Positions 1-9,718 of a DNA stretch of 64,000 nt are shown in pieces. The stretch is from NCBI GenBank assembly GCA_040386335.1, contig JAZKFT010000005.1, positions 150,845-214,844 on the forward strand, in the 5' to 3' direction. Position 1 is the first letter of the stretch; every line of letters begins with the position of its first letter. The DNA comes from JAZKFT01 sp040386335. Its GTDB lineage: Bacteria; Bacteroidota; Bacteroidia; Chitinophagales; Chitinophagaceae. The notes below the pieces were generated by a model. It made no database searches, was not told the origin of the DNA, and was given only the letters and a program-made list of their open reading frames with translations. The translations under genes were made by a program, and so were the position numbers.

Positions 1-1
1 A

Positions 2-379
2 TTAGAGTCAGTTAGTACTACCGAAAATCAACTGGTAAGTGTAAATAACAGATGGCGTACAGAAGGGCAGGTTACCAACATGCCTAAAGCAACATTTGGT
101 GACCCTAATGGCAATAGCCGTTTCAGCGATCGCTGGATCGAAGATGCTTCTTACTTCCGCCTCCGCACATTGTCGCTTAGCTACAATATGCCGATAAAGC
201 CGAAATTTTTTACAGCGGTTCACATTTATGTAGCTGCTCAAAATTTGTTTACACTTTCAAAATATAAAGGTTTTGATCCTGAATTTAGTGCCAGGCCAAG
301 TGTATTTGCACAGGGTATCGATACAGGATTGGATCCCATTTTCCAGAGTGCCACATTGGGTGTAAGGCTGGGTTTATAA
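2..379 (+). CDS. SusC-like TonB-dependent receptor, C-terminal part (5' end outside window)
   Basis: The frame is open from base 2 and ends at a TAA at 377-379, giving the last 125 residues of a protein that begins before the window. The text FSDRWIEDASYFRLR followed by TLSLSYNMP is the usual C-terminal beta-barrel signature of SusC/RagA outer-membrane porins, and the protein ends in a strand finishing with LGVRLGL, as outer-membrane barrels do. A SusD gene follows after 63 bases, which completes the SusC/SusD pair. Family knowledge says the porin takes up oligosaccharides delivered by SusD with energy from TonB. The downstream pectin enzymes suggest a pectin or rhamnogalacturonan substrate, which is inference. 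An ATG at 80 is internal and is not the start. Confidence 0.93.
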   Translation, partial: LESVSTTENQLVSVNNRWRTEGQVTNMPKATFGDPNGNSRFSDRWIEDASYFRLRTLSLSYNMPIKPKFFTAVHIYVAAQNLFTLSKYKGFDPEFSARPSVFAQGIDTGLDPIFQSATLGVRLGL

Positions 380-442
380 AATCGTTTTGAGAAGAGGAGT
401 ACCGGGGTTTGCTATTTTAAAAACATTATTTATATTTTTCCG

Positions 443-2188
443 ATGAAAAATTATTTTCTTAAGTGTGCTGTTGCGGTTGCCATGCTGGCTGGCACTACAT
501 CCTGCAAAAAGTTATACGATCTTAAGCCGCAAAATGAACTGGATGCCACCCAGGCTTACCAGACCGTAGGCGATGCAGATGCTGCTGTAGTGGGTATCTA
601 TGGCCAGTTTATGGGTTTGGCCGAAAGGTATGTATTGCTGAATGAGCTGCGTGGAGACATGGTAGAGTATACCGAAAATGCCGATGGTTACCTGAAAGAA
701 CTAAGCAGCCATACGGTGTCGGCGGATAACCCATGGGCCAATCCCCGGCCTTTTTATGAAGTCATCATCAATTGCAATGATGTACTTAAGAATTTTGATA
801 TCATGAAACGGGATAACAAAATGAAGGTGGCTGAATACAACCAGCGTTATTCTGATATTGCCTGCCTGCGTTCGTTCCTGTATTTACAACTCGGTATACA
901 TTATGGCGAGGTACCTTATGTAACCGATGCCCTTACCAATGTAGATGCTATCAGAGATGCCAGTAAGTTTCCAAAACTTACTTTTAAAGTCCTGCTGGAT
1001 AGCCTCGTTAATTTTACAGCGGCATTGCCTTTTAAAGAGCAGTATCCTACCGGAACATCACTAAATGTAAGCGTGGATGGATACACAACGCCGAAATTTT
1101 TTGCATTCAAGAAAATGATTATTGGTGACATTAACCTGTGGAAAGGTAATTACAATGCTGCAGCAAGATCGTACCGTGAAGTGATGGAACTGGCTACTTC
1201 TGGTGCCACCGGAGAAAGATATTATGTGCAGTATAAAATGGCCTGGAGCGGTTCTTCTGTAGACCATTATATCACTTATTCAAGAGGGGGAGATGCTTCC
1301 ACTTTGGTGACCGAAGGTCAGCAATGGCGCTATATGTTCGAACGTCCACAGGACAACGGTTTCGACTATGAGTGGCTTTGGGTAATGCCATTTGATTATA
1401 AGTTCAAGCCTGATAATCCATTTGTGAAGTTGTTTTCTCCTATTGGCGGACAGTATTTATTGAAACCCTCGCAGGATGCTATCGACAGGTGGAATAACCA
1501 AACCCAACGTCCAGTTGCTGTTGCAAGTGCTACCAATGGCCTGCCTTTCGATGCCCGTGGCCAACTTAGCTGGAAGATGATTGCCGGCCGCCCGACCATC
1601 ATGAAGAACTTGTACAATTATATTCAGAATAGTACCAACCTTCCACTAAACCCGTTGCAAAAAACAAGCAAATGGTTTTTGATGCGGCAGACACACCTGC
1701 ACCTGCATTTTGCCGAGGCTGCTAACAGGGAAGGTCGCTATGGTCTTGCTTTCGGGCTGACCAACCAGGGTATTGCATCTGTTTACCCACCACCCACCGG
1801 CGACCGCACCAATTACCAGAATACATTATGGGATGCATACCCTTACAATTTCGATGCCCGTAATGGCGATGCCCCTTATTTCAGGTCCGACTGGTATCGT
1901 AACCTGGGTGTGCGCGGAAGGGCTAACCTAACCAGTTTCCCAATAAGCTCACCGGCTGATAGCTTGATACAAATAGAAAATGGTATCATCGAAGAACTGG
2001 CATTGGAGAACGGATTCGAAGGCACAAGATGGCCCGATTTGGTAAGGATAGCCTTACGTCGTAACGACCCGGCTTACCTGGCTGATAAGATCTACGCCAA
2101 GCTTCAGAAAGATGGGATACCCGGTGCCGATGCTACCCGTGCAAAACTCATGAACATGGCCAATTGGTACCTGCCTTTTAAATTATAA
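443..2188 (+). CDS. SusD/RagB-family glycan-binding lipoprotein (pectin locus)
   Basis: This 581-residue protein starts with a lipoprotein signal peptide with Cys21 in the context GTTSCKK, so it should be an outer-membrane surface lipoprotein. The N-terminal region has the SusD TPR-like pattern, including YLQLGIHYGEVPYV near residue 155. The C-terminal region has GFEGTRWPDLVRIA, the SusD E-G-x-RW-DL signature. SusD proteins cap SusC and bind incoming oligosaccharides. It sits 63 bases after the partial SusC gene and is followed by a strong terminator at 2228-2260, so susC-susD form the end of one transcription unit. It is only distantly similar to the second SusD at 17 kb. Substrate assignment to pectin rests on the neighbours. 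Confidence 0.95.
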   Translation: MKNYFLKCAVAVAMLAGTTSCKKLYDLKPQNELDATQAYQTVGDADAAVVGIYGQFMGLAERYVLLNELRGDMVEYTENADGYLKELSSHTVSADNPWANPRPFYEVIINCNDVLKNFDIMKRDNKMKVAEYNQRYSDIACLRSFLYLQLGIHYGEVPYVTDALTNVDAIRDASKFPKLTFKVLLDSLVNFTAALPFKEQYPTGTSLNVSVDGYTTPKFFAFKKMIIGDINLWKGNYNAAARSYREVMELATSGATGERYYVQYKMAWSGSSVDHYITYSRGGDASTLVTEGQQWRYMFERPQDNGFDYEWLWVMPFDYKFKPDNPFVKLFSPIGGQYLLKPSQDAIDRWNNQTQRPVAVASATNGLPFDARGQLSWKMIAGRPTIMKNLYNYIQNSTNLPLNPLQKTSKWFLMRQTHLHLHFAEAANREGRYGLAFGLTNQGIASVYPPPTGDRTNYQNTLWDAYPYNFDARNGDAPYFRSDWYRNLGVRGRANLTSFPISSPADSLIQIENGIIEELALENGFEGTRWPDLVRIALRRNDPAYLADKIYAKLQKDGIPGADATRAKLMNMANWYLPFKL

Positions 2189-2227
2189 TCGATAACTTTT
2201 TCACAGTTTGTTTTGGTTAAAATAAAG

Positions 2228-2260
2228 GGTTGTGATGGCTTGCCGGGCACAACCTTTTTT
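2228..2260 (+). terminator. Intrinsic terminator after susD
   Basis: A 7-bp perfect stem (GGTTGTG at 2228-2234 with CACAACC at 2248-2254) around a 13-base loop is followed directly by six T. It lies 40 bases after the SusD stop and separates susCD from the lyase genes. Confidence 0.8.
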
Positions 2261-2385
2261 CTTCTTTTTATTTGTTGCTTGCTATGTGTTACCGGGTCTT
2301 AAAACGGTCCTGCCAATGGTATGCCCGGTTGTGTTGGATCACAGTTTATGTAACGGGAATCGATAAAACGCGATATCTGATCTAA

Positions 2386-3666
2386 ATGAAAGTTTTTCGT
2401 CTTTTACAGTTAAGTGTCATTGGTAGTGTCCTGGTACTCGCCGCGTCACATGTAAGGGCACAAACTGTTGCTTTTCCCGGCGCCGAAGGTTTTGGCGCCT
2501 TAACTACCGGTGGCCGCGGGGGTGAAGTGTACCATGTAACCAGCCTGGCAGATTCGGGAAAAGGTTCCTTCAGGGATGCGGTGAGCCAATCCAAACGCAT
2601 TGTCGTATTTGATGTTAGCGGCATCATTAAAATTGGCGATAAAGTAAAGGCTGCCACTGACATTACGATAGCCGGCCAAACCGCCCCCGGTGAAGGTGTT
2701 GTGGTGTATGGTAATTCTGTTTCTTTTTCTTCCAACACCATCGTAAGGTTTATGCGTTTCAGGGGTAGCATCGACATGTCTAAGGGTTCATGCACGGTGG
2801 TGGCCGATGATCTGAAGGACATCATTTTCGACCATGTGTCCATTCAGTGGGGCAGGTGGGATAATCTCCATATAAAAAATAGCAGCAATATCACTATGCA
2901 ATATTGCATGATCGGCGAGTCTATTCAGCCACAGCGTTTTGGTGCCTTGCTGGAAGGTCCCACTAATTTTTCGATGCACCATTGTCTTTGGATAGACAAC
3001 CAAAGCCGCAATCCTAAAGCCAAAGCAGGCATATCTTATACAAATAATATTGTGTACAACTGGGGCAGCAGCGGTTTTGTTGGAGGCCACTCGGCGGCCA
3101 ATCATTACCAGGACATTGTGAACAATTATTTTATTGCCGGCCCCAATTCTTCTAAAAATTTTATGGCGATGTTTTCCGCCACCGACCATGTGTATCACAG
3201 CGGTAATTATGTAGATATGAACAAGGATGGTTTGTTAAACGGCAGGCTGATCGCTGATTCCGATTTTGTTGCTGCTACAGCTACATTGCTGCCAAAACCC
3301 TCGCATCAACCTGCGGTCGCTGTTGCTGTGGACGACCTGGAGACTGCTTACAAAAAAGTGCTTCAAACTGCCGGTGCTTCCCTCGTACGGGATAGCGTCG
3401 ATACCCGGCTTGCTGCCTACCTTAAGTCGCTCGGCACCAAAGGCAACATATTCCAGACAGAAGCGGAGGCGGGGGGACAGCCACCGCTGCAACACGGTAA
3501 ACTGCCGCAAGACACGGATGGCGATGGCATGCCGGATGCCTGGGAAAAACAACACCATCTCAAACCAACCGTTGCCGCTGATGCCAATGCCTATGCAAGC
3601 GGTAGCAATTATACCAACATAGAAGTTTATATCAACAGTCTGGTAAAGCCATCTCTCAAAAAATAA
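2386..3666 (+). CDS. PL1-like pectate lyase, secreted
   Basis: A 426-residue protein with a cleavable signal peptide of about 26 residues (ends HVRAQ). The mature protein opens with AFPGAEGFGALTTGGRGG and EVYHVTSL, the hallmark of Bacteroidota pectate-lyase-like right-handed beta-helix proteins, then DSGKGSFRDAV and ITIAGQTAPGEGVVVYG, which are the beta-helix turns of polysaccharide lyase family 1. The C-terminus carries DTDGDGMPDAWE, an acidic calcium-binding type motif, followed by the family's YTNIEVYINSL ending. The family cleaves polygalacturonate by beta-elimination; activity on pectate is inferred. It lies in the same unit as the next gene, which has a homologous N-terminal region; the gap is 19 bases. 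Confidence 0.88.
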   Translation: MKVFRLLQLSVIGSVLVLAASHVRAQTVAFPGAEGFGALTTGGRGGEVYHVTSLADSGKGSFRDAVSQSKRIVVFDVSGIIKIGDKVKAATDITIAGQTAPGEGVVVYGNSVSFSSNTIVRFMRFRGSIDMSKGSCTVVADDLKDIIFDHVSIQWGRWDNLHIKNSSNITMQYCMIGESIQPQRFGALLEGPTNFSMHHCLWIDNQSRNPKAKAGISYTNNIVYNWGSSGFVGGHSAANHYQDIVNNYFIAGPNSSKNFMAMFSATDHVYHSGNYVDMNKDGLLNGRLIADSDFVAATATLLPKPSHQPAVAVAVDDLETAYKKVLQTAGASLVRDSVDTRLAAYLKSLGTKGNIFQTEAEAGGQPPLQHGKLPQDTDGDGMPDAWEKQHHLKPTVAADANAYASGSNYTNIEVYINSLVKPSLKK

Positions 3667-3685
3667 ATGCTCTAATAATTCCACT

Positions 3686-6600
3686 ATGAAGAATTCTACC
3701 ACTATTATCAGCCGCAGGATATTTTGCGGCGTAATGCTGTTCTGTAGCCTCTTACTGTCAGCGCTGGGTGACTTATTTGCGCAGCAACTTGCGTTCCCAG
3801 GCGCAGAGGGTTTTGGTAAATATGCTATCGGGGGCCGTACCGGAACCGTTTACCACGTAACCAACCTCAATAATTCAGGCGCAGGATCATTAAGGGATGC
3901 GGTAAGTTCCCCAAACAGGATCGTGGTTTTTGATGTTGGCGGCGTGATAAGGATCACCGACCGGATAGTGGTGTCGCCCAATATTTACCTCGCGGGGCAG
4001 ACAGCACCTGGCGAAGGTATTACCGTGTATGGCAATGGCTGGTCATTTTCCAATTCGCATAACACGATTTGCAGGTATATAAAAATCAGGATGGGAGCCG
4101 TAGGTACCAGTGGTAAAGATGCCAACGGAATAGCCGATGGGCACGATATCATCTTTGACCATTGTTCCGTATCCTGGGGCCGTGACGAGAACTTTTCGGT
4201 GAGTGGTTCCAATGCCTTACGTATCACTATTCAGAATTCTATTATTAGCCAGGGCCTGCTTACGCACTCTGCCGGTGGATTGATACAAACCGATGGTGGC
4301 GTAACCCTTTACCGTAACCTGTATGTAGATAATGGCACCCGTAACAATAAGATCAAAGGTGTAAACCAATATGTGAATAATATCGTGTATAACTGGAGCG
4401 CCGGTGCCTATATCATGGGTGGCGACAGCGAAGGCGAATCATTTGCCAATGCGGTAGGTAACTGTTTCATACAGGGCCCTGTGGATGGCACCCGCCCATT
4501 TAGCGTGGGTAATAACAAATACCATATTTACGAAAATGACAATATCCAGGACAGCAACCGGAATGGGGTGTTTGACCCTGTACTGATACAGAAACCGGAG
4601 TTTGGTGGTGGCCCGGATTTCCAGGCCGTTCCTTATAATTACCCGGTATTGCCCACAATCCCCGCCAATGGCTTGCTGTCAGACAACCTGCCGGTAGTGG
4701 GTGCATCACTCCCTTATCGTGACTATGCAGATTATTATGTGGTGAATGAAGTAAAGTCATATGGAAAAAAGGGAGCATTGATTGGCAACGAGTCTGTATT
4801 GCCATTTGGTGTTCCAACAGCATGGGCATTATGGCCCGGCACTGCCCGTACCGATACCGATAATGATGGCATACCCGATGCATGGGAAACAGCAAACGGA
4901 CTCAATCCGGCGCTGGCCTCGGACGCTATGATCATTACCCCGAGCGGGTACACTAATATTGAAAACTATATCAATGGCATTACAGCTGCCTATTCTCAGC
5001 CTTATCTCCGGGCCCCGCTTAATCTTAAATACGATTCAGCCACGCAAACCAGTATCTCTTTTTCATGGCTCGATTATACTGAAAAAGAACTGGGCTTCAT
5101 ATTTGAGCGTAAGGTAAATGGTGTGTTTGAAGTGATAGACAGTACAGGTCTCAACGAAAATTATTTTACCCTTACAGGCCTGGTTCCTGAAGAAAAGGAT
5201 ACATTCAGGGTTAGGGCCTACAATGCATTGGGCAACTCCGGTTATAGCAACGAACTGATTGCAAAATCAAAACCGGTAGAAGTGCCGGTAATTGACCCAG
5301 CCACATTTGTTCCCGATCTTACCTGGACTGGCGCCGCCAACCAGAACTGGGATTTGGCTTCCGTAAACTGGAATAATAGCACTAACACACCCAGTGTATT
5401 TACGGATAGCAGTAAACTATTGTTCCCTGAAGGACCGACACAAAATATTACGATTGGAGCCCAAATGGGACCCAAAGACATCGTGGTAAACAGTACCGGC
5501 GACTATAATTTCAGTGGGGCAGGTTTTATAGCCGGTACCGGGTCGGTGAATAAGACAAATACCGGAAAGCTGTCGTTACTAAACAACAACGCCTACAATG
5601 GTGCCACGGTTTTGTGGAATGGAACTTTGGAAATCAATAAGCTGGCCAATGGCGGACTTGCGAGTTCCATCGGCGCTTCTGCCAACTATGCTTTTAACTG
5701 GGTTTTAAAAGGAGGTAAGATCCACTACACGGGCGGTAATACCAGCACCGACCGTAATATTGCGCTGGATGCCAGTACGGAGTTTAATGTCACCAATCCG
5801 GCGTCGGTGGTTACACTCACGGGTGTTTTGGCAGGTTCCGGCGGGCTTATCAAATCAGGGCCGGGCAGGCTCCAGTTAAGAAGTGCAAATCCGTATGAGG
5901 GAGAAACAGTTATTAAAGGAGGAGTGCTGGAAGTAACACCTGTTAGCATCGCTTCTGAGGAACTGGATATTATCCATAATAATGTGGCCGTCGGAACTTC
6001 GAATATTCTTAAACTACAGGGCGGCACCTACCGTACCACAGGCGGGTCGCAGGTGATTTATGAAAATTATCCATTTGAAATGTACGTGCAGGATAGCACA
6101 GAAAACGGCTTTGAGCCCTATCGTAATGCAAACCTGAATTTTAATATACATGGCAACGGAAAACTAACCTACGCCATTACTTATTCAAGAGAATTGATCC
6201 AGGGAGACTGGACAGATTTTACCGGAACACTTGTGGCTAGCGGGGTAGGGACACTTACCGGTGCTGAGCGTAGCACGCTTATGATTGACAACGGCATTGG
6301 TTTCCCAAGCACAAGAGTGGTAACGGCGGGAAACACAAAAATAGCCAGCTATCAAAACGACCAGACCCTGTATCTAGGCGGTCTTTCCGGTATTTCCGGA
6401 ACCAGCCTTTCCTGCGGTAGTAAAACCTCGGGAGGTGTCATTACCTGGTCGGTAGGTGGCGCAGGTACTAATGAAACTTTTGCAGGTGTGATTAATAACG
6501 AAGCCTATGGCAGCACCAGCAATACCAGTGGCGTTACTACGATTGTTAAGGAAGGCAGCGGAATCTGGCGCCTGACAGGCACTAACACCTACAGCGGTAC

Positions 6601-9520
6601 TACTACTGTTACTGATGGTACACTTGTTGTAAACGGAAACAACACCGGTACTGGCAAAACCACGGTAACCGATGGGGGTATATTGGCCGGAACAGGAAGC
6701 CTGTCCGGAGATGTGGAAGTACTGGAGGCTGAGTTGCAACCGGGCGATAGTTCTATTGGAACCATTACCCTGAAAGCCAAGCTGGACCTGACTCCCGGAA
6801 GCGTGGTAAAAATGCAACTCAATAAAAATACAGCTACCTGCGATAAGGTGGCGGTACAAGGCGCCTTAGTTTATAATGGTACACTACAACTCGATACTAC
6901 CGGTACCCTGGCGGAAGGTGATATGTTCAAAATATTTGTACCAACCGGTACCGTAACAGGAACCTTTGCTCAAATAATACCTGCCATACCTGGCCCGGGA
7001 CTTTCCTGGAAATTTAAACCAGCTACCGGTGAATTGCTGATAGTGTCCCCGGGTTTTGTAGATGCCCCTTCAAATCTTTCATTAGTTGCCACCACAGATA
7101 TACCAACGGCCAGTAGTGCGATTGCCGTTACCTGGACCGATAACAGTGATAACGAGATTTATTTCATCTTAGAGAGATCACTGGATAGCATGAACTTTAA
7201 TGACATTGCACATCCCGTTTCAAATGCTACCAACTATAACAATACAAGCCTGACCCCTGATACCAAATATTATTATCGCATCAGTGCGGTGGGCAGCACC
7301 GATACATCGGCTTACAGTGCTATCGTGGGGGTAAAAACACCGGCATTGTTTACAACGCCATCTCTTCCATCTAATCCTTCGCCTGCTAACAATGCAGTAG
7401 ATGTGCCATTAATCAGTGCTAACATCGACCTCGGTTGGACAGGTAGCGCTAACACAGACAGCTTTGCTGTTTACTTTGGCACGGGTGCCGGTAATATGAC
7501 CAAACTGGCTAATGTACCTTATTCGGCTGCTCCGACTTACCAGGTAACCGGTCTCACCAATTATCTTACTTATTATTGGCGTATCGATGCCATCAACGCT
7601 GCAGGCACCACCACCGGAAGCCTATGGAATTTCCGTACAGCGGCCGCCGCGGCAGCTTCGGGCGACTACCGGGCTATTAAAACAGGTAATTGGGACAGTA
7701 CCGGAACCGGCGGTACCGTAACTGATATATGGGAAACCTATAATGGCACCGAATGGGTGGCCACTACGGTATTGCCAGGAAGCAGTGTCAACAGGATCAC
7801 CATAAAGACAGGGGCGGTTGTTTCTTTACGTGCCACTACCCGTGTCAATAACCTGGTGATAGAATCAGGGGCTACTTTAAAATCTGTTACCAGTACGCGG
7901 AACCTGCGTGTGGCTGGCAGTGTGATTAACAATGGAACGTTTGGCTCCAGTTCATCCTCATCAGAGCGGGTAAACTTTGAAGGCTACCTGGCTAACGGTA
8001 CCATAACACTAAGTGGAACCGGTAACTGGTACCTGGTAAATTTTAATGTAAACAACCTGGCACAAACCCTGGAAATAATTATAGATGCAAACCTTGGCAT
8101 CAGTAGTTATATGCGCACGATGTACAGCAATGCTACCAGTGGAACAGCCCCGGTAGGACAGGACGATGACAACATTACCGTTACCATTAACCCCGGCCGG
8201 ACAGTGACGATATCCGGTAGCAGCTCGTACCTGATGGAAGGCAGTAGCCCCAGGACCAATACCATTGTTGAGTTTGGCAATTATACTTACAATATCAATG
8301 GCACGCTTGAGATGAGAACAACCGGCACCTCCTGCATTATACCTCATGCTACAAAAGCTAACAGCACCATTACCATCAATGTAAATGGTACCTGGAATAC
8401 CGGGAATGCCATGCGGTTTGCTGCCGAAAATGCCGCCGTTGCAGGTAAGCTTTTCGTAAATATTGGGGACAAGGGAGTGATAGACGCGGGCAAGGGAACG
8501 AACAATACCAACATGGTGTTTTACAATGCTAGTAACACGCAGTATTTCTATAATATTACAGGTAATGGTGTTCTGAAAAACAGGGTGGGAGGTACAACAA
8601 GCGAGTTGGTGTTCCCGATTGGAACGGATGGTGCCTATTGCCCGGTACGTCTTGTTAATTCAGGTACGTTGGATCTTGTTGCCGTAGGTGTAAAAAATGT
8701 GTTCGACTATCCTGTCGCAGATCCAAATAAAGTGGTAAACAGGCAGTATTCAATAGCGCCGGCGACCCCAAATGTGGTTAATCTGTCAATAAGCCTCGGC
8801 TGGCTGCCACCCGCCCAGGCCGCAGGTTTTGCTACAGCTGCTGGTGTGGTAATTGGCCACTACGGCACCAACACCTGGGACGAAACCAGTGCTGTATTAT
8901 CTGGCGCAGGCACCATTGCCAGCCCTTACTACGCCAAGGCTTCAGGCTTCACCTCTTTCTCGCCATTTATGGTTGGTAATCCTAATTCGATCTTCCTGCC
9001 GCTGGACCTGCTTAAATTCAATGCCTCCTACAATGGTAAAAAGGTAGACGTATCGTGGAGTACCGCAAGGGAAATAAACCTGAAGGATTTTACTATAGAG
9101 AGAAGCAATAACGGCATCCATTTTATTAGTGTCGGGCAGGTGACTGCTACCAACAATGCCGGTGGATACCAGTTTGCCGATTTGCAGCCTTTAAGCGGCG
9201 TATCTTATTACCGCCTGAAAATGACAGACAAAGACGGCAGTTTCAAATACAGCAGAATCGTTATTATCAATACCAACCTGCTCCACACCATTTCTATTTA
9301 TCCAAACCCAGCCAGTAGCAGTATTTCTGTGACCCATAAAATGGTAAGCAAGGCCGCCACGATGAGAATTTATACACTCGATGGCAAATTGGTTCAAAAC
9401 GTTCCCCTCGCAAACGGCACCACTCAAACCAATGTGGATATTAATAGCCTGGCCAGTGGTTATTACCTGGTAGCCATTAATGACGGAGCGGTATCGACGA
9501 GGATATTTGTAAAAAGGTAG
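3686..9520 (+). CDS. Multidomain PL1-like lyase with FN3 and beta-strand repeats, T9SS cargo
   Basis: A 1944-residue secreted protein. Residues 1-33 are a signal peptide (ends LFAQ). Residues about 36-435 repeat the whole architecture of the preceding lyase, from AFPGAEGFG to DTDNDGIPDAWE and YTNIENYING. An FN3 domain follows at about 439-530. Residues 545-1100 resemble autotransporter-associated beta-strand repeats, with units such as GTNTYSGTTTVTDGTLVVNG. Two more FN3-type domains span about 1125-1320, then a second beta-helix-like region. The last 76 residues (YPNPAS... IFVKR) are a type A T9SS sorting domain, so the product should be exported by type IX secretion and anchored at or released from the surface. 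It probably cleaves pectate near the cell. The gene ends just before a strong terminator. Confidence 0.9.
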   Translation: MKNSTTIISRRIFCGVMLFCSLLLSALGDLFAQQLAFPGAEGFGKYAIGGRTGTVYHVTNLNNSGAGSLRDAVSSPNRIVVFDVGGVIRITDRIVVSPNIYLAGQTAPGEGITVYGNGWSFSNSHNTICRYIKIRMGAVGTSGKDANGIADGHDIIFDHCSVSWGRDENFSVSGSNALRITIQNSIISQGLLTHSAGGLIQTDGGVTLYRNLYVDNGTRNNKIKGVNQYVNNIVYNWSAGAYIMGGDSEGESFANAVGNCFIQGPVDGTRPFSVGNNKYHIYENDNIQDSNRNGVFDPVLIQKPEFGGGPDFQAVPYNYPVLPTIPANGLLSDNLPVVGASLPYRDYADYYVVNEVKSYGKKGALIGNESVLPFGVPTAWALWPGTARTDTDNDGIPDAWETANGLNPALASDAMIITPSGYTNIENYINGITAAYSQPYLRAPLNLKYDSATQTSISFSWLDYTEKELGFIFERKVNGVFEVIDSTGLNENYFTLTGLVPEEKDTFRVRAYNALGNSGYSNELIAKSKPVEVPVIDPATFVPDLTWTGAANQNWDLASVNWNNSTNTPSVFTDSSKLLFPEGPTQNITIGAQMGPKDIVVNSTGDYNFSGAGFIAGTGSVNKTNTGKLSLLNNNAYNGATVLWNGTLEINKLANGGLASSIGASANYAFNWVLKGGKIHYTGGNTSTDRNIALDASTEFNVTNPASVVTLTGVLAGSGGLIKSGPGRLQLRSANPYEGETVIKGGVLEVTPVSIASEELDIIHNNVAVGTSNILKLQGGTYRTTGGSQVIYENYPFEMYVQDSTENGFEPYRNANLNFNIHGNGKLTYAITYSRELIQGDWTDFTGTLVASGVGTLTGAERSTLMIDNGIGFPSTRVVTAGNTKIASYQNDQTLYLGGLSGISGTSLSCGSKTSGGVITWSVGGAGTNETFAGVINNEAYGSTSNTSGVTTIVKEGSGIWRLTGTNTYSGTTTVTDGTLVVNGNNTGTGKTTVTDGGILAGTGSLSGDVEVLEAELQPGDSSIGTITLKAKLDLTPGSVVKMQLNKNTATCDKVAVQGALVYNGTLQLDTTGTLAEGDMFKIFVPTGTVTGTFAQIIPAIPGPGLSWKFKPATGELLIVSPGFVDAPSNLSLVATTDIPTASSAIAVTWTDNSDNEIYFILERSLDSMNFNDIAHPVSNATNYNNTSLTPDTKYYYRISAVGSTDTSAYSAIVGVKTPALFTTPSLPSNPSPANNAVDVPLISANIDLGWTGSANTDSFAVYFGTGAGNMTKLANVPYSAAPTYQVTGLTNYLTYYWRIDAINAAGTTTGSLWNFRTAAAAAASGDYRAIKTGNWDSTGTGGTVTDIWETYNGTEWVATTVLPGSSVNRITIKTGAVVSLRATTRVNNLVIESGATLKSVTSTRNLRVAGSVINNGTFGSSSSSSERVNFEGYLANGTITLSGTGNWYLVNFNVNNLAQTLEIIIDANLGISSYMRTMYSNATSGTAPVGQDDDNITVTINPGRTVTISGSSSYLMEGSSPRTNTIVEFGNYTYNINGTLEMRTTGTSCIIPHATKANSTITINVNGTWNTGNAMRFAAENAAVAGKLFVNIGDKGVIDAGKGTNNTNMVFYNASNTQYFYNITGNGVLKNRVGGTTSELVFPIGTDGAYCPVRLVNSGTLDLVAVGVKNVFDYPVADPNKVVNRQYSIAPATPNVVNLSISLGWLPPAQAAGFATAAGVVIGHYGTNTWDETSAVLSGAGTIASPYYAKASGFTSFSPFMVGNPNSIFLPLDLLKFNASYNGKKVDVSWSTAREINLKDFTIERSNNGIHFISVGQVTATNNAGGYQFADLQPLSGVSYYRLKMTDKDGSFKYSRIVIINTNLLHTISIYPNPASSSISVTHKMVSKAATMRIYTLDGKLVQNVPLANGTTQTNVDINSLASGYYLVAINDGAVSTRIFVKR

Positions 9521-9576
9521 TGTTTTGTAAAACGGTTTTAATGAAACTATTTGAATATTTTCAAGCCCTGTAGGGC

Positions 9577-9618
9577 AAACTGTAAAAGCCCGGGCCTGCC
9601 CCGGGTTTTTACAGTTTT
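9577..9618 (+). terminator. Strong intrinsic terminator after the lyase pair
   Basis: A long hairpin with left arm 9577-9594 (AAACTGTAAAAGCCCGGG), loop CCTG and right arm 9599-9618, rich in T at its 3' side. It has one G-T wobble and one spare C. It closes the 2386-9520 unit and works in both directions by symmetry. Confidence 0.85.
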
Positions 9619-9718
9619 GGAAAATTGTACATGGCTTATTTACAATGAGAGCAATAGGCCATAATCAACCGCCGGAACTGTTATTTTTATTAATAATTTT
9701 CAATTTCAATCACGCCAT

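Noticed and set aside
408..438. TTTG plus TATATTTT with a 19-base spacer before the first susD gene, resembling a Bacteroidota promoter.
   Set aside because: The -7 element would end four bases before the ATG at 443, leaving no leader, and the gene is closely linked to susC upstream.
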